Below, one piece after another: positions 56,801 through 64,000 of a stretch of DNA of 64,000 bases (position 1 is its first letter; every line of letters begins with the position of its first letter). The position numbers and the translations under genes were made by a program. Origin of the DNA: Phycisphaerae bacterium (GTDB taxonomy: Bacteria; Planctomycetota; Phycisphaerae; UBA1845); assembly GCA_029260165.1 (NCBI GenBank), contig JAJDDT010000052.1, positions 28,804-92,803 on the forward strand, in the 5' to 3' direction. The notes under the pieces are model-generated. The model searched no databases. It saw only the letters and a program-made list of their open reading frames with translations, and was not told the DNA's origin.

Positions 56801-57606
56801 TCGATCTGCTTCAAGGCGGAATTCTGGATACGCGTGACCGCATCGCCCAACTGACACCCAGACCGAACGATCTCATCCTCGGTTTCGTCATCCACAATCG
56901 TCGAGACGCTGTACATCTCAGGCTTGAGTGCCGAGGATTTGACCATTTTGGTCTTGTGGAACTCGCGAACAACAGCCTCGTCCGAACTGTATTTCTCGTC
57001 CATCGCCCGAACGAACGTGGTGGCTGCTATCTTGCTCGACTGATCGATCCGAACTGCCAAAAGATCCTTCTTGGTGACGTTGACCTCAATCCAGCTGCCA
57101 CGCTCCGGGATGATACGGCACGCATGAAACGCCCGATCACCCTCGCTCTGATCCTTTACAAAATCAACCCCCGGAGAACGGTGCAATTGCGACACAATCA
57201 CACGCTCCGCCCCGTTGATGATGAACTCCCCGCCGCCAATCATGATCGGAAGCTCACCGATGTAGATCAGGTCCTCCTGAATCTCATCGTTGTCCTTCCG
57301 AAGCAAACGCAGGCGAATCCGAAGAGGCCGCCCATACGTCAACCGCAACTGCCGACACTCATCAGGCGTGTACCGAGGCTTGCCAAGCTCGTAGTTGATG
57401 TACATCAGAGACATGGTTCCGTCGTAACTCTCGATCGGAAATGCCTCGCGCAGCAAACCCTCCATACCCATCGCGGCGCGATTGGGAGGCTCATGTTCCG
57501 CCTGCAAAAAACGGGCGTACGATTCTGTCTGAATGCGAATCAGGTCAGGGATCGCCACCGCGTCCCCAAGCTTTCCAAAATTCCGAACAGGCAACGAACC
57601 GATCAT
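53833..57606 (-). CDS. rpoB: RNA polymerase subunit beta
   Basis: 1257 residues (E. coli 1342). The rifampicin-pocket region reads [19 protein letters not shown] then [15 protein letters not shown]; the key D, H and S are kept, but F514, M515 and N518 (E. coli numbering) are V, V and T. Later motifs include [26 protein letters not shown] and [28 protein letters not shown] 57606 ([10 protein letters not shown]) is preferred over a TTG ten codons upstream. The 531-nt leader holds a terminator-like hairpin behind rplL. Confidence 0.96.
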   Translation of the reverse strand: MIGSLPVRNFGKLGDAVAIPDLIRIQTESYARFLQAEHEPPNRAAMGMEGLLREAFPIESYDGTMSLMYINYELGKPRYTPDECRQLRLTYGRPLRIRLRLLRKDNDEIQEDLIYIGELPIMIGGGEFIINGAERVIVSQLHRSPGVDFVKDQSEGDRAFHACRIIPERGSWIEVNVTKKDLLAVRIDQSSKIAATTFVRAMDEKYSSDEAVVREFHKTKMVKSSALKPEMYSVSTIVDDETEDEIVRSGCQLGDAVTRIQNSALKQIEVITDVTDPLMLNTLADDSTRSHEEALLKIYSRLRPGNPPQVDKARKLFQEKFFDDNRYRLGKVGRFRLNRKLETNVDDSIMVLRVEDVVACVKYLLLLRTGESRFEVDDIDHLGNRRLRTIDELASDEIRKGFLKLRRTVQERMSLKDPENIGRIAELINTKSISSSIDFFFGRSELSQVVDQTNPLSQLTHERRLSALGPGGLNRKRAGFEVRDVHISHYGRICPIETPEGTNIGLIASLSIYSDVDDYGFLITPYRKVGKSNKVADEVTYLRADEEMRHILAPPEAIDSETGKLREGNLIVRAHGELSTADHTEVSYVDMSPKQTIGVSAALIPFLEHDDANRALMGSNMQRQAVPLLKVEPPIVGTGVERPVAENSGMVVRAVNAGKVTYVDAERIVVNETDEYVLRKFQGLNERTCLNQVPLVHVGDRVSEKQIIADGPATRHGELALGKNVLVGFMTFDGYNFEDAILISERLVRDDVFTSIHIDEYDVEIRETKLGREEFTADIPNVSEKALRNLDENGVVQVGTRVRAGDILVGKVSPKSKSELTPEEKLLHAIFGRAGEDVKNDSLELSSGEAGIVIDTKRFSKGGNMTDPQKKALDREIKEYEVQSNKSLIALFKTMCDELASDLDQEMVDPTTRQIVGKSDLDEVILEQIESFSAHVAARELKWIKPASARPAALAVVDRYWPRISAIVEERDRKVAHMKRGDELPSGVLEMVKIYIATKRQLSVGDKMAGRHGNKGVIARILPEEDMPFLDDGTPVEILLNPLGVPSRMNVGQILETHLGWAAKILGFQAITPVFDGAKEQEIHDAVAEANAQCRKVREELDYRDPSKSRRIFAEMPYGGKVQLYDGRTGDPLHETVTVGYIYMLKLHHLVDDKIHARATGPYSLITQQPLGGKARTGGQRFGEMEVWGLEAYGAAHILQELLTVKSDDVEGRTKLYESMVKGTNTLEAGTPVSFDVLCNEIRGLGMNIQLEKRRII

Positions 57607-58137
57607 CTGCTCATCTTCCCTTTCACCAGGCCACAACAGCAGCCATCAAACAACTTCCGAAAGCCACGCAAGGACCAAAACCGACACCATCCGCACTCGC
57701 ACCGTCAACGCCGCGAACCCGTCGCCAACAGCCTGTCGCCACGAACCGAACCCGCGGGGCGAACCATCAGAACCGCAACACAAACGGCGAACCCGACAAA
57801 CCAACGCGAGCGCAACCAGCCACCAAACCAGGCAACCTGCCGACAAAAGCCCGCGGGCACAATCCCGCCGACAAGACCCATCCACGCGACGACCCCACCG
57901 GGATCAGCCGCGCGCAAACGCAGGCGCGCACGGACCACCGTCACACCGCAGAGTGCTCATTTTTTTCATTCCGGGACATATCATCGCCAGGAAAGCATCT
58001 GTTCGACCGAGAGTCCCACCGACAGCATCAAAACAATACCGCCGGCTGGCATCCGCCACTCAGCCTGTCTCGCTACCCAACGACTATCGAAAAAACGTCA
58101 CCGGCGGGAACAATTACTCCCGCCGGAAACGGGAAAA
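57607..58137 (-). other. Long rplL-rpoB spacer, no certain gene
   Basis: 531 nt between rplL and rpoB. The right end holds a strong hairpin with a T tract (58090-58126). Several short minus-strand frames are open, including a 21-codon frame starting near 57970 after GGAATG (MKKMSTLR...), but none has convincing coding character. E. coli has a shorter gap here with an attenuator; this fits the same role. Confidence 0.5.
58090..58126 (-). terminator. Attenuator-like hairpin after rplL
   Basis: A perfect 9-bp stem CCGGCGGGA / TCCCGCCGG (58118-58126 and 58101-58109) with an 8-nt loop lies 12 nt after the rplL stop. Six thymidines follow after five bases (TGACG) on the minus strand. The offset of the T tract makes it a weak or partial terminator, as expected for an attenuator. 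Confidence 0.6.
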
Positions 58138-58539
58138 CTACTTGATCTCGACGGCGCCGCCCGCCTCTTCCAGGTCTTTCTTGAGCTTGTCGGCATCTTC
58201 CTTCGACAAACCTTCCTTCACAGCCTTCGGTGCACTATCCACCAACGCCTTGGCTTCCTTCAAACCAAGACCCGTCGCAGCACGAACCGCCTTGATCACC
58301 TGAATCTTCTTGTCACCAGCCGCCGCAAGAATCACGTCAAACGACGACTTCTCCTCAGGCTCTTCCGCACCGCCACCACCACCGGCAGCCATCACCACAC
58401 CACCGCCGGCAGGCTCGATCCCGTGGACATCCTTCAGGCAATCCACCAGACTCTGTGCATCCTTCACCGTCATCCCAACCAACTTCTCCGCCAGATCGCT
58501 AATCTCGGCGCTGAATTCCTTCGCGGGTGCCTCAGCCAT
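58138..58539 (-). CDS. rplL: Ribosomal protein bL7/L12
   Basis: 133 residues. The N-terminal dimerisation part ([24 protein letters not shown]), a Gly/Ala/Glu hinge ([13 protein letters not shown]) and the C-terminal factor-binding domain ([35 protein letters not shown]) are complete. ATG 58539 has AAGGAG nine bases upstream; the longer frame upstream is not used. Confidence 0.96.
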   Translation of the reverse strand: MAEAPAKEFSAEISDLAEKLVGMTVKDAQSLVDCLKDVHGIEPAGGGVVMAAGGGGGAEEPEEKSSFDVILAAAGDKKIQVIKAVRAATGLGLKEAKALVDSAPKAVKEGLSKEDADKLKKDLEEAGGAVEIK

Positions 58540-58743
58540 CTCTAACAAACTCCTTATCTGCAATTGCTTCGCCGGACCGATAGGCAGCGCCAACGCGACA
58601 CCATTTCATCCCGAAAACCCGGGACCTGCCAATCCAGGCGTATTCCTGTTGTCCAACGCCCCGAGAACCTCAATCCCCGAAACTCTCACACAATCGCCGC
58701 CCAATACTTTCGCGGACAGCCAACTTCGAAAACCAAACGAGCT

Positions 58744-59253
58744 CTATTCCTTGTCAGCCATCGCCTTCAAACAACCGGCGATCTTACCTTGCGGCGAGGA
58801 CATAGCACCCGCCAACGCGCGACCCGGACCACTGACCAATCCGGCAATGTCTCCCAGAAGCTCCAACCGGCTCTTCATTCGCGACATGTCTTCGACCGAA
58901 ATCGTCTCCAGCTCGCCCTTTAAGAGACCATCCTTCAAAACGATCTTCGGATACAACCTGGCAAGCGACGCGACGGTCTTGGCCACCTCGACGATCGAGT
59001 CACCACCCGTCAGCAACGCACAAGGACCAGCCAACCTCGAACCCAATGGCTTCAGCGGACCTTCCGCAAACGCACGCCGAGCAAGACTGTTCTTAACAAC
59101 CCGGCAACTAATCGACTTCTCAATCAGCTTCCTGCGAACATCCTGTGTCTGTGCCACATTCAACGCCGTGATATCGACAACGCACGCTTCCTCCACACCG
59201 TCGTAACGACCGCGGAGGACGTCGGTCACCATTTCCTTCAATACCTTGCTCAT
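58744..59253 (-). CDS. rplJ: Ribosomal protein uL10
   Basis: 169 residues. VRRKLIEKSISCRVVKNSLARRA and the region to GPCALLTGGD are the RNA-binding half; the C-terminal helix recruits L7/L12 dimers. The 204-nt gap to rplL is longer than usual. Confidence 0.93.
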   Translation of the reverse strand: MSKVLKEMVTDVLRGRYDGVEEACVVDITALNVAQTQDVRRKLIEKSISCRVVKNSLARRAFAEGPLKPLGSRLAGPCALLTGGDSIVEVAKTVASLARLYPKIVLKDGLLKGELETISVEDMSRMKSRLELLGDIAGLVSGPGRALAGAMSSPQGKIAGCLKAMADKE

Positions 59254-59316
59254 AACCTGCTTCCTGAGACTCTATTCAAAACAGCCAATACCGGCTGCGG
59301 ATGATCACCAAACTTG

Positions 59317-60048
59317 TTACGCCTGCTCTACCGTCAACTGCACCGACGGTGTCATCGTCGCGGACAGGGAAATCCTCTTAACATAAGTGCCCTTCGCCGC
59401 CGCCGGCTTGATTTTCTGCACATGATGAACAACCGCCTCAATATTCTCTCTAAGGTCCGGTGTCGGGAAACTCACCTTCCCGACCGGCAGATGAATGTTC
59501 CCACCCGCGTCATTGCGATACTCAAGCTTGCCCGCCGCGAATTCCTTCACCGCAGTCACCACCTCAGGTGTCACCGTGCCAGCCTTGGGAGACGGCATCT
59601 TCCCCTGCGGACCGAGCACCTTTCCAAGACGCCCCACCTTGCCCATCATCGAAGGATGAGCAATCGCCACATCAAAATCCATCCAACCCTTCGTGATTTT
59701 GTCGACCAACTCACCAGAGCCAGCCTCGATCGCACCAGCCGCCTTCGCATCGTCAACCATATCGTCATCGCAAAACGCGATCACCCGCTTGGTTTTGCCG
59801 ATCCCCTTCGGCAACGACATCGCACCCCGCAACATCTGATCCGCCTGTTTCGGATCGATGCCCAGATGCATGCAAAGCTCGACCGTCTGGTCAAAACCCT
59901 TCCGCTTGCGACCGTTCTTGTAGCCCCGGTCAGACCCGACACCCGCCAGACGCTTCACCGTCTCGATGCCCGCATCGACGTCAACAGTTTCCTTCGATCC
60001 GCCGCCCGCTTCGAGCTGCTTGCGATATCGGACACTTGGATTTGGCAT
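59317..60048 (-). CDS. rplA: Ribosomal protein uL1
   Basis: 243 residues. DAGIETVKRL, IDPKQADQMLRGAMSLPKGIGKTKRVIAF, GKVGRLGKVLGPQGKMPSPKAGTV and KGTYVKRISLSATMTPSV are typical. It moves the L1 stalk and in E. coli represses rplK-rplA. Confidence 0.96.
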   Translation of the reverse strand: MPNPSVRYRKQLEAGGGSKETVDVDAGIETVKRLAGVGSDRGYKNGRKRKGFDQTVELCMHLGIDPKQADQMLRGAMSLPKGIGKTKRVIAFCDDDMVDDAKAAGAIEAGSGELVDKITKGWMDFDVAIAHPSMMGKVGRLGKVLGPQGKMPSPKAGTVTPEVVTAVKEFAAGKLEYRNDAGGNIHLPVGKVSFPTPDLRENIEAVVHHVQKIKPAAAKGTYVKRISLSATMTPSVQLTVEQA

Positions 60049-60087
60049 ATCTCAAAACTCCGCCGACCCCTCGCCGGCCTTATTGAA

Positions 60088-60516
60088 CTAATCAAGAACC
60101 GTGATGCCCATCGAACGCGCACTGCCCGCAACAATACGGCAGGCGGCATCCACACTGTTGGCATTCAAATCAGGATATTTTCTCTCGGCAATCTCGCGAA
60201 CCTGAGCCGCCGTCACCGATCCAACTTTCTCACGATGCGGAACTCCGCTGCCCTTGGCAACACCAGCCGCCTGCTTCAACAGCACGGACGCGGGCGGGCT
60301 TTTCACCTCGTAGGTGAACGAGCGATCTGCATAAACAGTGATCACCACCGTCACAGGCATCCCGTTCAATTCCGTCGTGGACGCATTGAACTGCTGCACA
60401 AACTGACCGATGTTCACGCCCTGAGCACCCAGCGCGGGACCAATCGGCGGAGCCGGAGTCGCCTGACCGCCCGGTGCCTGCAACTTGATTATCCCGGTTA
60501 CTTCCTTCTTTGCCAC
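60088..60516 (-). CDS. rplK: Ribosomal protein uL11
   Basis: 142 residues from GTG 60516 ([13 protein letters not shown]), chosen because GAGGT lies about eight bases upstream; TTG 60522 is too close. [22 protein letters not shown] is the thiostrepton-contact proline loop. The C-terminal RNA-binding half ends [10 protein letters not shown]. Confidence 0.95.
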   Translation of the reverse strand: MAKKEVTGIIKLQAPGGQATPAPPIGPALGAQGVNIGQFVQQFNASTTELNGMPVTVVITVYADRSFTYEVKSPPASVLLKQAAGVAKGSGVPHREKVGSVTAAQVREIAERKYPDLNANSVDAACRIVAGSARSMGITVLD

Positions 60517-60609
60517 AATCAACTACCTCGTATCAATGTCTTCTCAACGTCTTCGTTTTTTTTCCGTTCCCGTTCCGCCCCAGACCTGCCATCAGACCAC
60601 CAACGGAAA

Positions 60610-61209
60610 TCAGCCGGCCTTCTCAAGCTGCCAATACTCAACCTCAACCGGCGTCGCACGTCCGAACACCTGTAGAACAACCGTCACCATACCGCGACGC
60701 TCATCCAGGGACTCGACCTCACCCTCATAACTCTCAAAACTACCCTCGGTAATCTTGACCAGCTCACCTTTCTTCAGGTCCATCCCCGAAAGACCGGGAG
60801 CCTCCTCCGATTTCTCGCACGCAGCCAACATCTGAACAACGTCGTGCTCAGGCATCGGTATGGGTTTGCCCGCCGACGCAATAAAATCACCAACGCCCGA
60901 CGATTCCTTGATCGTGAACCACACATCCTCAGGAATCGAACCGTCATCCTCCGTGCACATCTCAACGAACACATACCCGGGGTAGAGCTTCCGCTCGGAA
61001 ATCCGCACCTGACCTGCCTTCATACGACGCTCTTTCAGCGTCGGCACGAGCACACGGCCAATCCGGTGTTCAAGACCCTCGACCTTGATCTTGCGATCAA
61101 GACCGTCACGCACCCGGTTCTCCTTGTTCGATGCCACACGAAGCACATACCACTTCATGCCCGGAGCGGTCGCGCTGATATTCTCAGGAGCCACTTCGTC
61201 CGTGGTCAT
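60610..61209 (-). CDS. nusG: Transcription antitermination factor NusG
   Basis: 199 residues. The NGN domain starts at KWYVLRVASNKENRVRDGL, with the insertion-type loop ending PGYVFVEM, then the KOW domain (LKKGELVKITEGSFESYEGEVESLDERRGMVTV). It links RNA polymerase to the ribosome. The ATG overlaps the secE stop (ATGA). Confidence 0.95.
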   Translation of the reverse strand: MTTDEVAPENISATAPGMKWYVLRVASNKENRVRDGLDRKIKVEGLEHRIGRVLVPTLKERRMKAGQVRISERKLYPGYVFVEMCTEDDGSIPEDVWFTIKESSGVGDFIASAGKPIPMPEHDVVQMLAACEKSEEAPGLSGMDLKKGELVKITEGSFESYEGEVESLDERRGMVTVVLQVFGRATPVEVEYWQLEKAG

Positions 61210-61766
61210 GTCCCACTGCTCCCAAGCACGTCGATAAGAGTGAAAAACCAGATAAAGACAAAATCCGCCACAAACAGCAGAAAGGCGAGCATCAGCGTGA
61301 ATATGATCACAACCTTCGTCGAACCGATCAGCTCACTGCGGTTCGACCAGCTCACCTTCTTCATCTCGCTCTCAGTGGCGATGAAAAAATCGCACGACTT
61401 ACGATTAACACCGACCACCCACCAGATCGTCACACCCAACGCCACCACAAGGAAAAAAGGGATGCCGATGCGAACCCAAAGCGTCCACGGAGCGTCGCTG
61501 CCAAATACGATCTTCTCGTACAGGAAGTTCCCACCCCCCAAGGCAAGCAAACCCGCACCGATCGCAGTACACATCCGCGTGTAGTACCCCTGGCCGGGCT
61601 TGTAAAACTCCAGGAACGACCGCCCGCCCGGAGCACCGCCCGGTCGACCACCACCGGAGGCCCGATGATCTCCCGCTTGGCCGGCCTTCGACGACGACCG
61701 GTCAACTGTCGCGGTCGCACCCTGCGACTTGTCACCACCGACATCTTGTTGCGAAGAATCGGACAT
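61206..61766 (-). CDS. secE: Protein translocase SecE, extended
   Basis: 186 residues with three membrane helices. The C-terminal core SEMKKVSWSNRSELIGSTKVVIIFTLMLAFLLFV is the diagnostic SecE amphipathic helix and last helix. Two earlier helices (about residues 65-82 and 97-120) match the E. coli-type three-helix form. About 55 residues of Gly/Ser/Gln-rich sequence precede them. It is coupled to nusG. Confidence 0.9.
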   Translation of the reverse strand: MSDSSQQDVGGDKSQGATATVDRSSSKAGQAGDHRASGGGRPGGAPGGRSFLEFYKPGQGYYTRMCTAIGAGLLALGGGNFLYEKIVFGSDAPWTLWVRIGIPFFLVVALGVTIWWVVGVNRKSCDFFIATESEMKKVSWSNRSELIGSTKVVIIFTLMLAFLLFVADFVFIWFFTLIDVLGSSGT

Positions 61767-61830
61767 CGCCGAGTCCTTTCAACACTTGTTCACCACCACG
61801 CGACCTCACCAGCCACGCGGAAAAAATACC

Positions 61831-61903
61831 CAGGAGCGGAGGGAATCGAACCCCCAACCGCCGGTTTTGGAAACCGGTGCTCTGCCAATTGAGCTACGCT
61901 CCT
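61831..61903 (-). tRNA. tRNA-Trp (anticodon CCA)
   Basis: A 73-nt cloverleaf on the minus strand. The 7-bp acceptor stem is AGGAGCG / CGCTCCT. The anticodon stem CCGGT / ACCGG encloses loop TTCCAAA with anticodon CCA. The T arm has GGTTCGATTCC and the D loop contains TTGG. No CCA is encoded after the discriminator. It lies between rpmG and secE. Confidence 0.95.
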
Positions 61904-61945
61904 AACGGGCCGGCCTTACACCGCCTGCAGGAAACGGCCCACCAA

Positions 61946-62113
61946 TTATTTTCGCTTGACCTTGTGCACCGTACGCTTCCGCAACCTGGAGCAGTACTTC
62001 TTCAACTCCAGCTTCGGAACACCACCCATCACGTTCACAGACGTCCGGTAGTTCAAATCACCCGTCTCGGTGCACTGCAACCAAACATATTCCCGTTTTT
62101 TCGATTTCGCCAT
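61946..62113 (-). CDS. rpmG: Ribosomal protein bL33
   Basis: 55 residues from ATG 62113 to TAA 61946. MAKSKKREYVWLQCTETGD and LELKKYCSRLRKRTVHK give the L33 fold. Only one cysteine of each zinc pair is left, so this is a non-zinc (C-) or degenerate form. It sits between tuf and tRNA-Trp. Confidence 0.92.
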   Translation of the reverse strand: MAKSKKREYVWLQCTETGDLNYRTSVNVMGGVPKLELKKYCSRLRKRTVHKVKRK

Positions 62114-62146
62114 ATCAACACTCCAGCCAAAAACAGGCCGGCAAAT

Positions 62147-63352
62147 CTACTCAAGAATCTTCGCCACAACACCCGAACCAACCGTCCTGCCACCCTCACG
62201 AACAGCAAAACGCACCCCCTGCTCCATCGCAACGGGCTTGCCCAACTCGACCATCATCGTGATGTTGTCACCGGGCATGCACATCTCCGCACCCCCCATC
62301 AGATTCAGCGAACCAGTCACATCGGTCGTCCGAAAGAAAAACTGCGGACGATATCCGTTAAAGAACGGCGTGTGACGACCGCCCTCCTCCTTCGTCAAAA
62401 CATAAACCTCACACTCAAACTTCGTGTGCGGCGTGATCGTTCCCGGTTTGGCCAACACCTGACCGCGACTCAACTCCTCCTTGCCGATACCACGGAGCAA
62501 ACACCCAACGTTGTCGCCCGCAATCCCCTCACCAAGAAGCTTGTTGAACATCTCAACCCCGGTCACCGTCGTCTTCTTCGACTCGACCAGACCGACAATT
62601 TCAACTTCCTCACCAACCTTGATCTGACCACGCTCGATACGACCCGTGCCAACCGTGCCACGACCCTTGATGCTGAAAACATCCTCAATCGACATCAAAA
62701 ACGGCTGATCCATTATACGCGCAGGCTCGGGAACATGCTCATCGATCGCATCCAACAACTCCTGAATGCACTTCGTCGCCTCAGGATCCTTCGGATTGTT
62801 CAAGGCAGCCAACGACTGACCGCGAATCACCGGGGCATCATCACCCGGGAAGTCGTACTTCGTCAGCAACTCACGGACCTCAAGCTCAACCAGGTCCAAC
62901 AACTCCTCATCATCAACAAGGTCGCACTTGTTCAAAAACACGACCAGATAAGGAACGTTCACCTGACGGGCCAGAAGAATGTGCTCACGCGTCTGAGGCA
63001 TCGGACCGTCAGCCGCCGAAACCACCAGAATCGCACCGTCCATCTGAGCGGCACCCGTGATCATGTTCTTCACATAATCCGCGTGACCAGGACAGTCGAT
63101 GTGAGCGTAGTGACGCTTCTCCGTCTCATACTCCACATGCGACGTCGCAATCGTCATGATCTTCGTCGCATCGCGACGACCCTGCGACTCCGATGCCTTC
63201 GCCACATCGTCGTAGGCAATACCCTTCGCCATTCCCTTAGCCGCTTGCGTCATCGTGATGGCGGCCGTCAGCGTCGTTTTCCCATGATCAACGTGACCAA
63301 TCGTGCCAACATTGACGTGAGGCTTGGTTCGCTTGAATTCTTCCTTAGCCAT
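62147..63352 (-). CDS. tuf: Elongation factor Tu
   Basis: 401 residues from ATG 63352 ([19 protein letters not shown]). G motifs are [18 protein letters not shown] and NKCD; domain 2 and 3 landmarks [12 protein letters not shown] and [13 protein letters not shown] follow. It delivers aminoacyl-tRNA to the ribosome. It is the first protein gene of the block, behind tRNA-Thr; no second copy lies near fusA in the window. Confidence 0.96.
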   Translation of the reverse strand: MAKEEFKRTKPHVNVGTIGHVDHGKTTLTAAITMTQAAKGMAKGIAYDDVAKASESQGRRDATKIMTIATSHVEYETEKRHYAHIDCPGHADYVKNMITGAAQMDGAILVVSAADGPMPQTREHILLARQVNVPYLVVFLNKCDLVDDEELLDLVELEVRELLTKYDFPGDDAPVIRGQSLAALNNPKDPEATKCIQELLDAIDEHVPEPARIMDQPFLMSIEDVFSIKGRGTVGTGRIERGQIKVGEEVEIVGLVESKKTTVTGVEMFNKLLGEGIAGDNVGCLLRGIGKEELSRGQVLAKPGTITPHTKFECEVYVLTKEEGGRHTPFFNGYRPQFFFRTTDVTGSLNLMGGAEMCMPGDNITMMVELGKPVAMEQGVRFAVREGGRTVGSGVVAKILE

Positions 63353-63544
63353 CTGCTGTTCTATCCTCCACTCTGGTGTATCCGCAGCGCGCCCCGCAAC
63401 CAACACGCGACAGGCGGCTCGTACTCGTCAAATTCCAATCAAAAAGCCGGATGTCGCACAATACCCATCCGACCTTGAATCCTTGTTTCCTGTTCCGCAC
63501 ACGAAAATCGATCCGCGCCGAGCGATCCTCGTCCCGAAAGACAA

Positions 63545-63617
63545 AGCTGCTGACGGGACTCGAACCCGTGACCTCGTCCTTACCAAGGACGCACTCTACC
63601 AACTGAGCTACAGCAGC
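63545..63617 (-). tRNA. tRNA-Thr (anticodon GGT)
   Basis: A 73-nt cloverleaf on the minus strand. The acceptor stem is GCTGCTG / CAGCAGC. The anticodon stem CGTCC / GGACG holds loop TTGGTAA, anticodon GGT. The T loop has GGTTCGAGTCC. CCA is not encoded. It is the first gene after the main promoter and precedes tuf. Confidence 0.95.
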
Positions 63618-64000
63618 AACGCGATCACGCTCAATCCTCGCGTACAAGAACCGAAAAAACGACCCTTGTAAAGCTGCACACTCGCTGCCGCTGGTGAATC
63701 CGTCCAACCCACCATGACCTACAACACGCACACAAGTGCAGCTATATCCTCAACTTAGCCGCCGCACGCCAACTGTGCGACAGACTCAAAGCCCCGTGAG
63801 TATAGGCCCCCACCACATTCTGTCAAACCCAAAAATCAACCCCCGCGACCACCCCAGGGCAATCGCACCTGAATCGTGAAAACCCGGCTCCTGACGCAGA
63901 AACGCAGGTGCGACGGTTCAGGCACCCTCGGCCTGACAGCGCTGAACCACGTTCCCAGGCCGGCAATCGCGATCCAAATCAGGATGCAATTGTCCTGGGG
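63618..64000 (-). other. Leader and upstream region of the block
   Basis: 383 nt without a confirmed gene. It contains the main promoter (63801-63828). Beyond it, a minus-strand frame is open from the window edge to TGA 63838-63840 (about 53 codons, including CILIWIAIAGLGTWFSAV), which may be the end of an upstream gene. Inverted repeats TCGCACCTG / CAGGTGCGA (63863-63871, 63905-63913) and a near-perfect 12-bp pair (63852-63863, 63989-64000) lie in the same stretch. Confidence 0.4.
63801..63828 (-). promoter_or_regulatory. Main promoter of tRNA-Thr/tuf block
   Basis: A perfect TTGACA (63828-63823), a 16-nt spacer and TATACT (63806-63801) on the minus strand. Predicted start near 63794, about 175 nt before the tRNA. 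It is the best sigma-70-type match in the window and fits a highly expressed operon. Confidence 0.75.

Noticed and set aside
57646..57944. Two overlapping 79-codon hydrophobic minus-strand frames in the rpoB leader
   Set aside because: No ribosome site, no recognisable motif and mutually overlapping; probably chance in a GC-rich spacer.
55123..58545. A 1140-codon open frame on the plus strand
   Set aside because: It is antisense to rpoB and rplL, which are fully conserved; codon use in the GC-rich gene leaves the opposite frame open. The product has no recognisable motif.

Overview
The window is a bacterial chromosome segment with fairly high GC. It most likely comes from a Planctomycetota member, perhaps a Phycisphaerae-like lineage. 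This is inferred from gene style and order: Bat proteins, an FG-GAP surface protein, an FHA-GAF-PP2C phosphatase, and a ribosomal superoperon lacking rpmD and infA at their usual sites. No 16S gene is present to prove it.

Left part (1-28,990), mixed housekeeping and accessory genes. It opens with the end of batD and a coupled batE whose 5' end carries two palindromes with GTAG heads. Next come uup (ABC-F ATPase), a small conserved-looking protein, a third GTAG palindrome, a coupled pair of membrane proteins, a P1B-type metal ATPase, a 1273-residue FG-GAP repeat protein, a MazG-like/FHA-GAF-PP2C pair and a multi-pass membrane protein. The aspartate-family operon thrB-thrC-hom-lysC follows, with overlapping or closely packed cistrons. 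Then come a 29-residue hydrophobic small ORF, a glutaredoxin-like protein coupled to a zinc alcohol dehydrogenase, ispD, a PIN-TRAM membrane protein divergent from a MATE exporter, a secreted Arg/Ser-rich TPR protein and a HAD hydrolase.

Right part (29,052-63,830), one 34.7-kb block entirely on the minus strand. It is a continuous transcription-translation superoperon reading from right to left: tRNA-Thr, tuf, rpmG, tRNA-Trp, secE, nusG, rplK, rplA, rplJ, rplL, rpoB, a GNAT acetyltransferase, rpoC, rpsL, bioY, rpsG, fusA, then the S10, spc and alpha clusters to rpsD, rpoA, rplQ and a HIT protein. It joins what are the separate rif, str, S10, spc and alpha operons of E. coli. Promoter-like sequences lie upstream of tRNA-Thr, rpsL, fusA and rpsJ. 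Terminator-like hairpins lie after rplL and after rpsG, so the block is probably several overlapping transcripts.

No phage, transposase, CRISPR array or biosynthetic cluster was found. The most unusual points are two non-ribosomal genes inside the core operon (a GNAT gene between rpoB and rpoC, and bioY directly abutting rpsL), GTAG palindromes translated inside batE, promoters placed 6-8 nt before start codons (predicting leaderless mRNAs), a 29-residue membrane miniprotein, and a bacterial SR-rich secreted protein.
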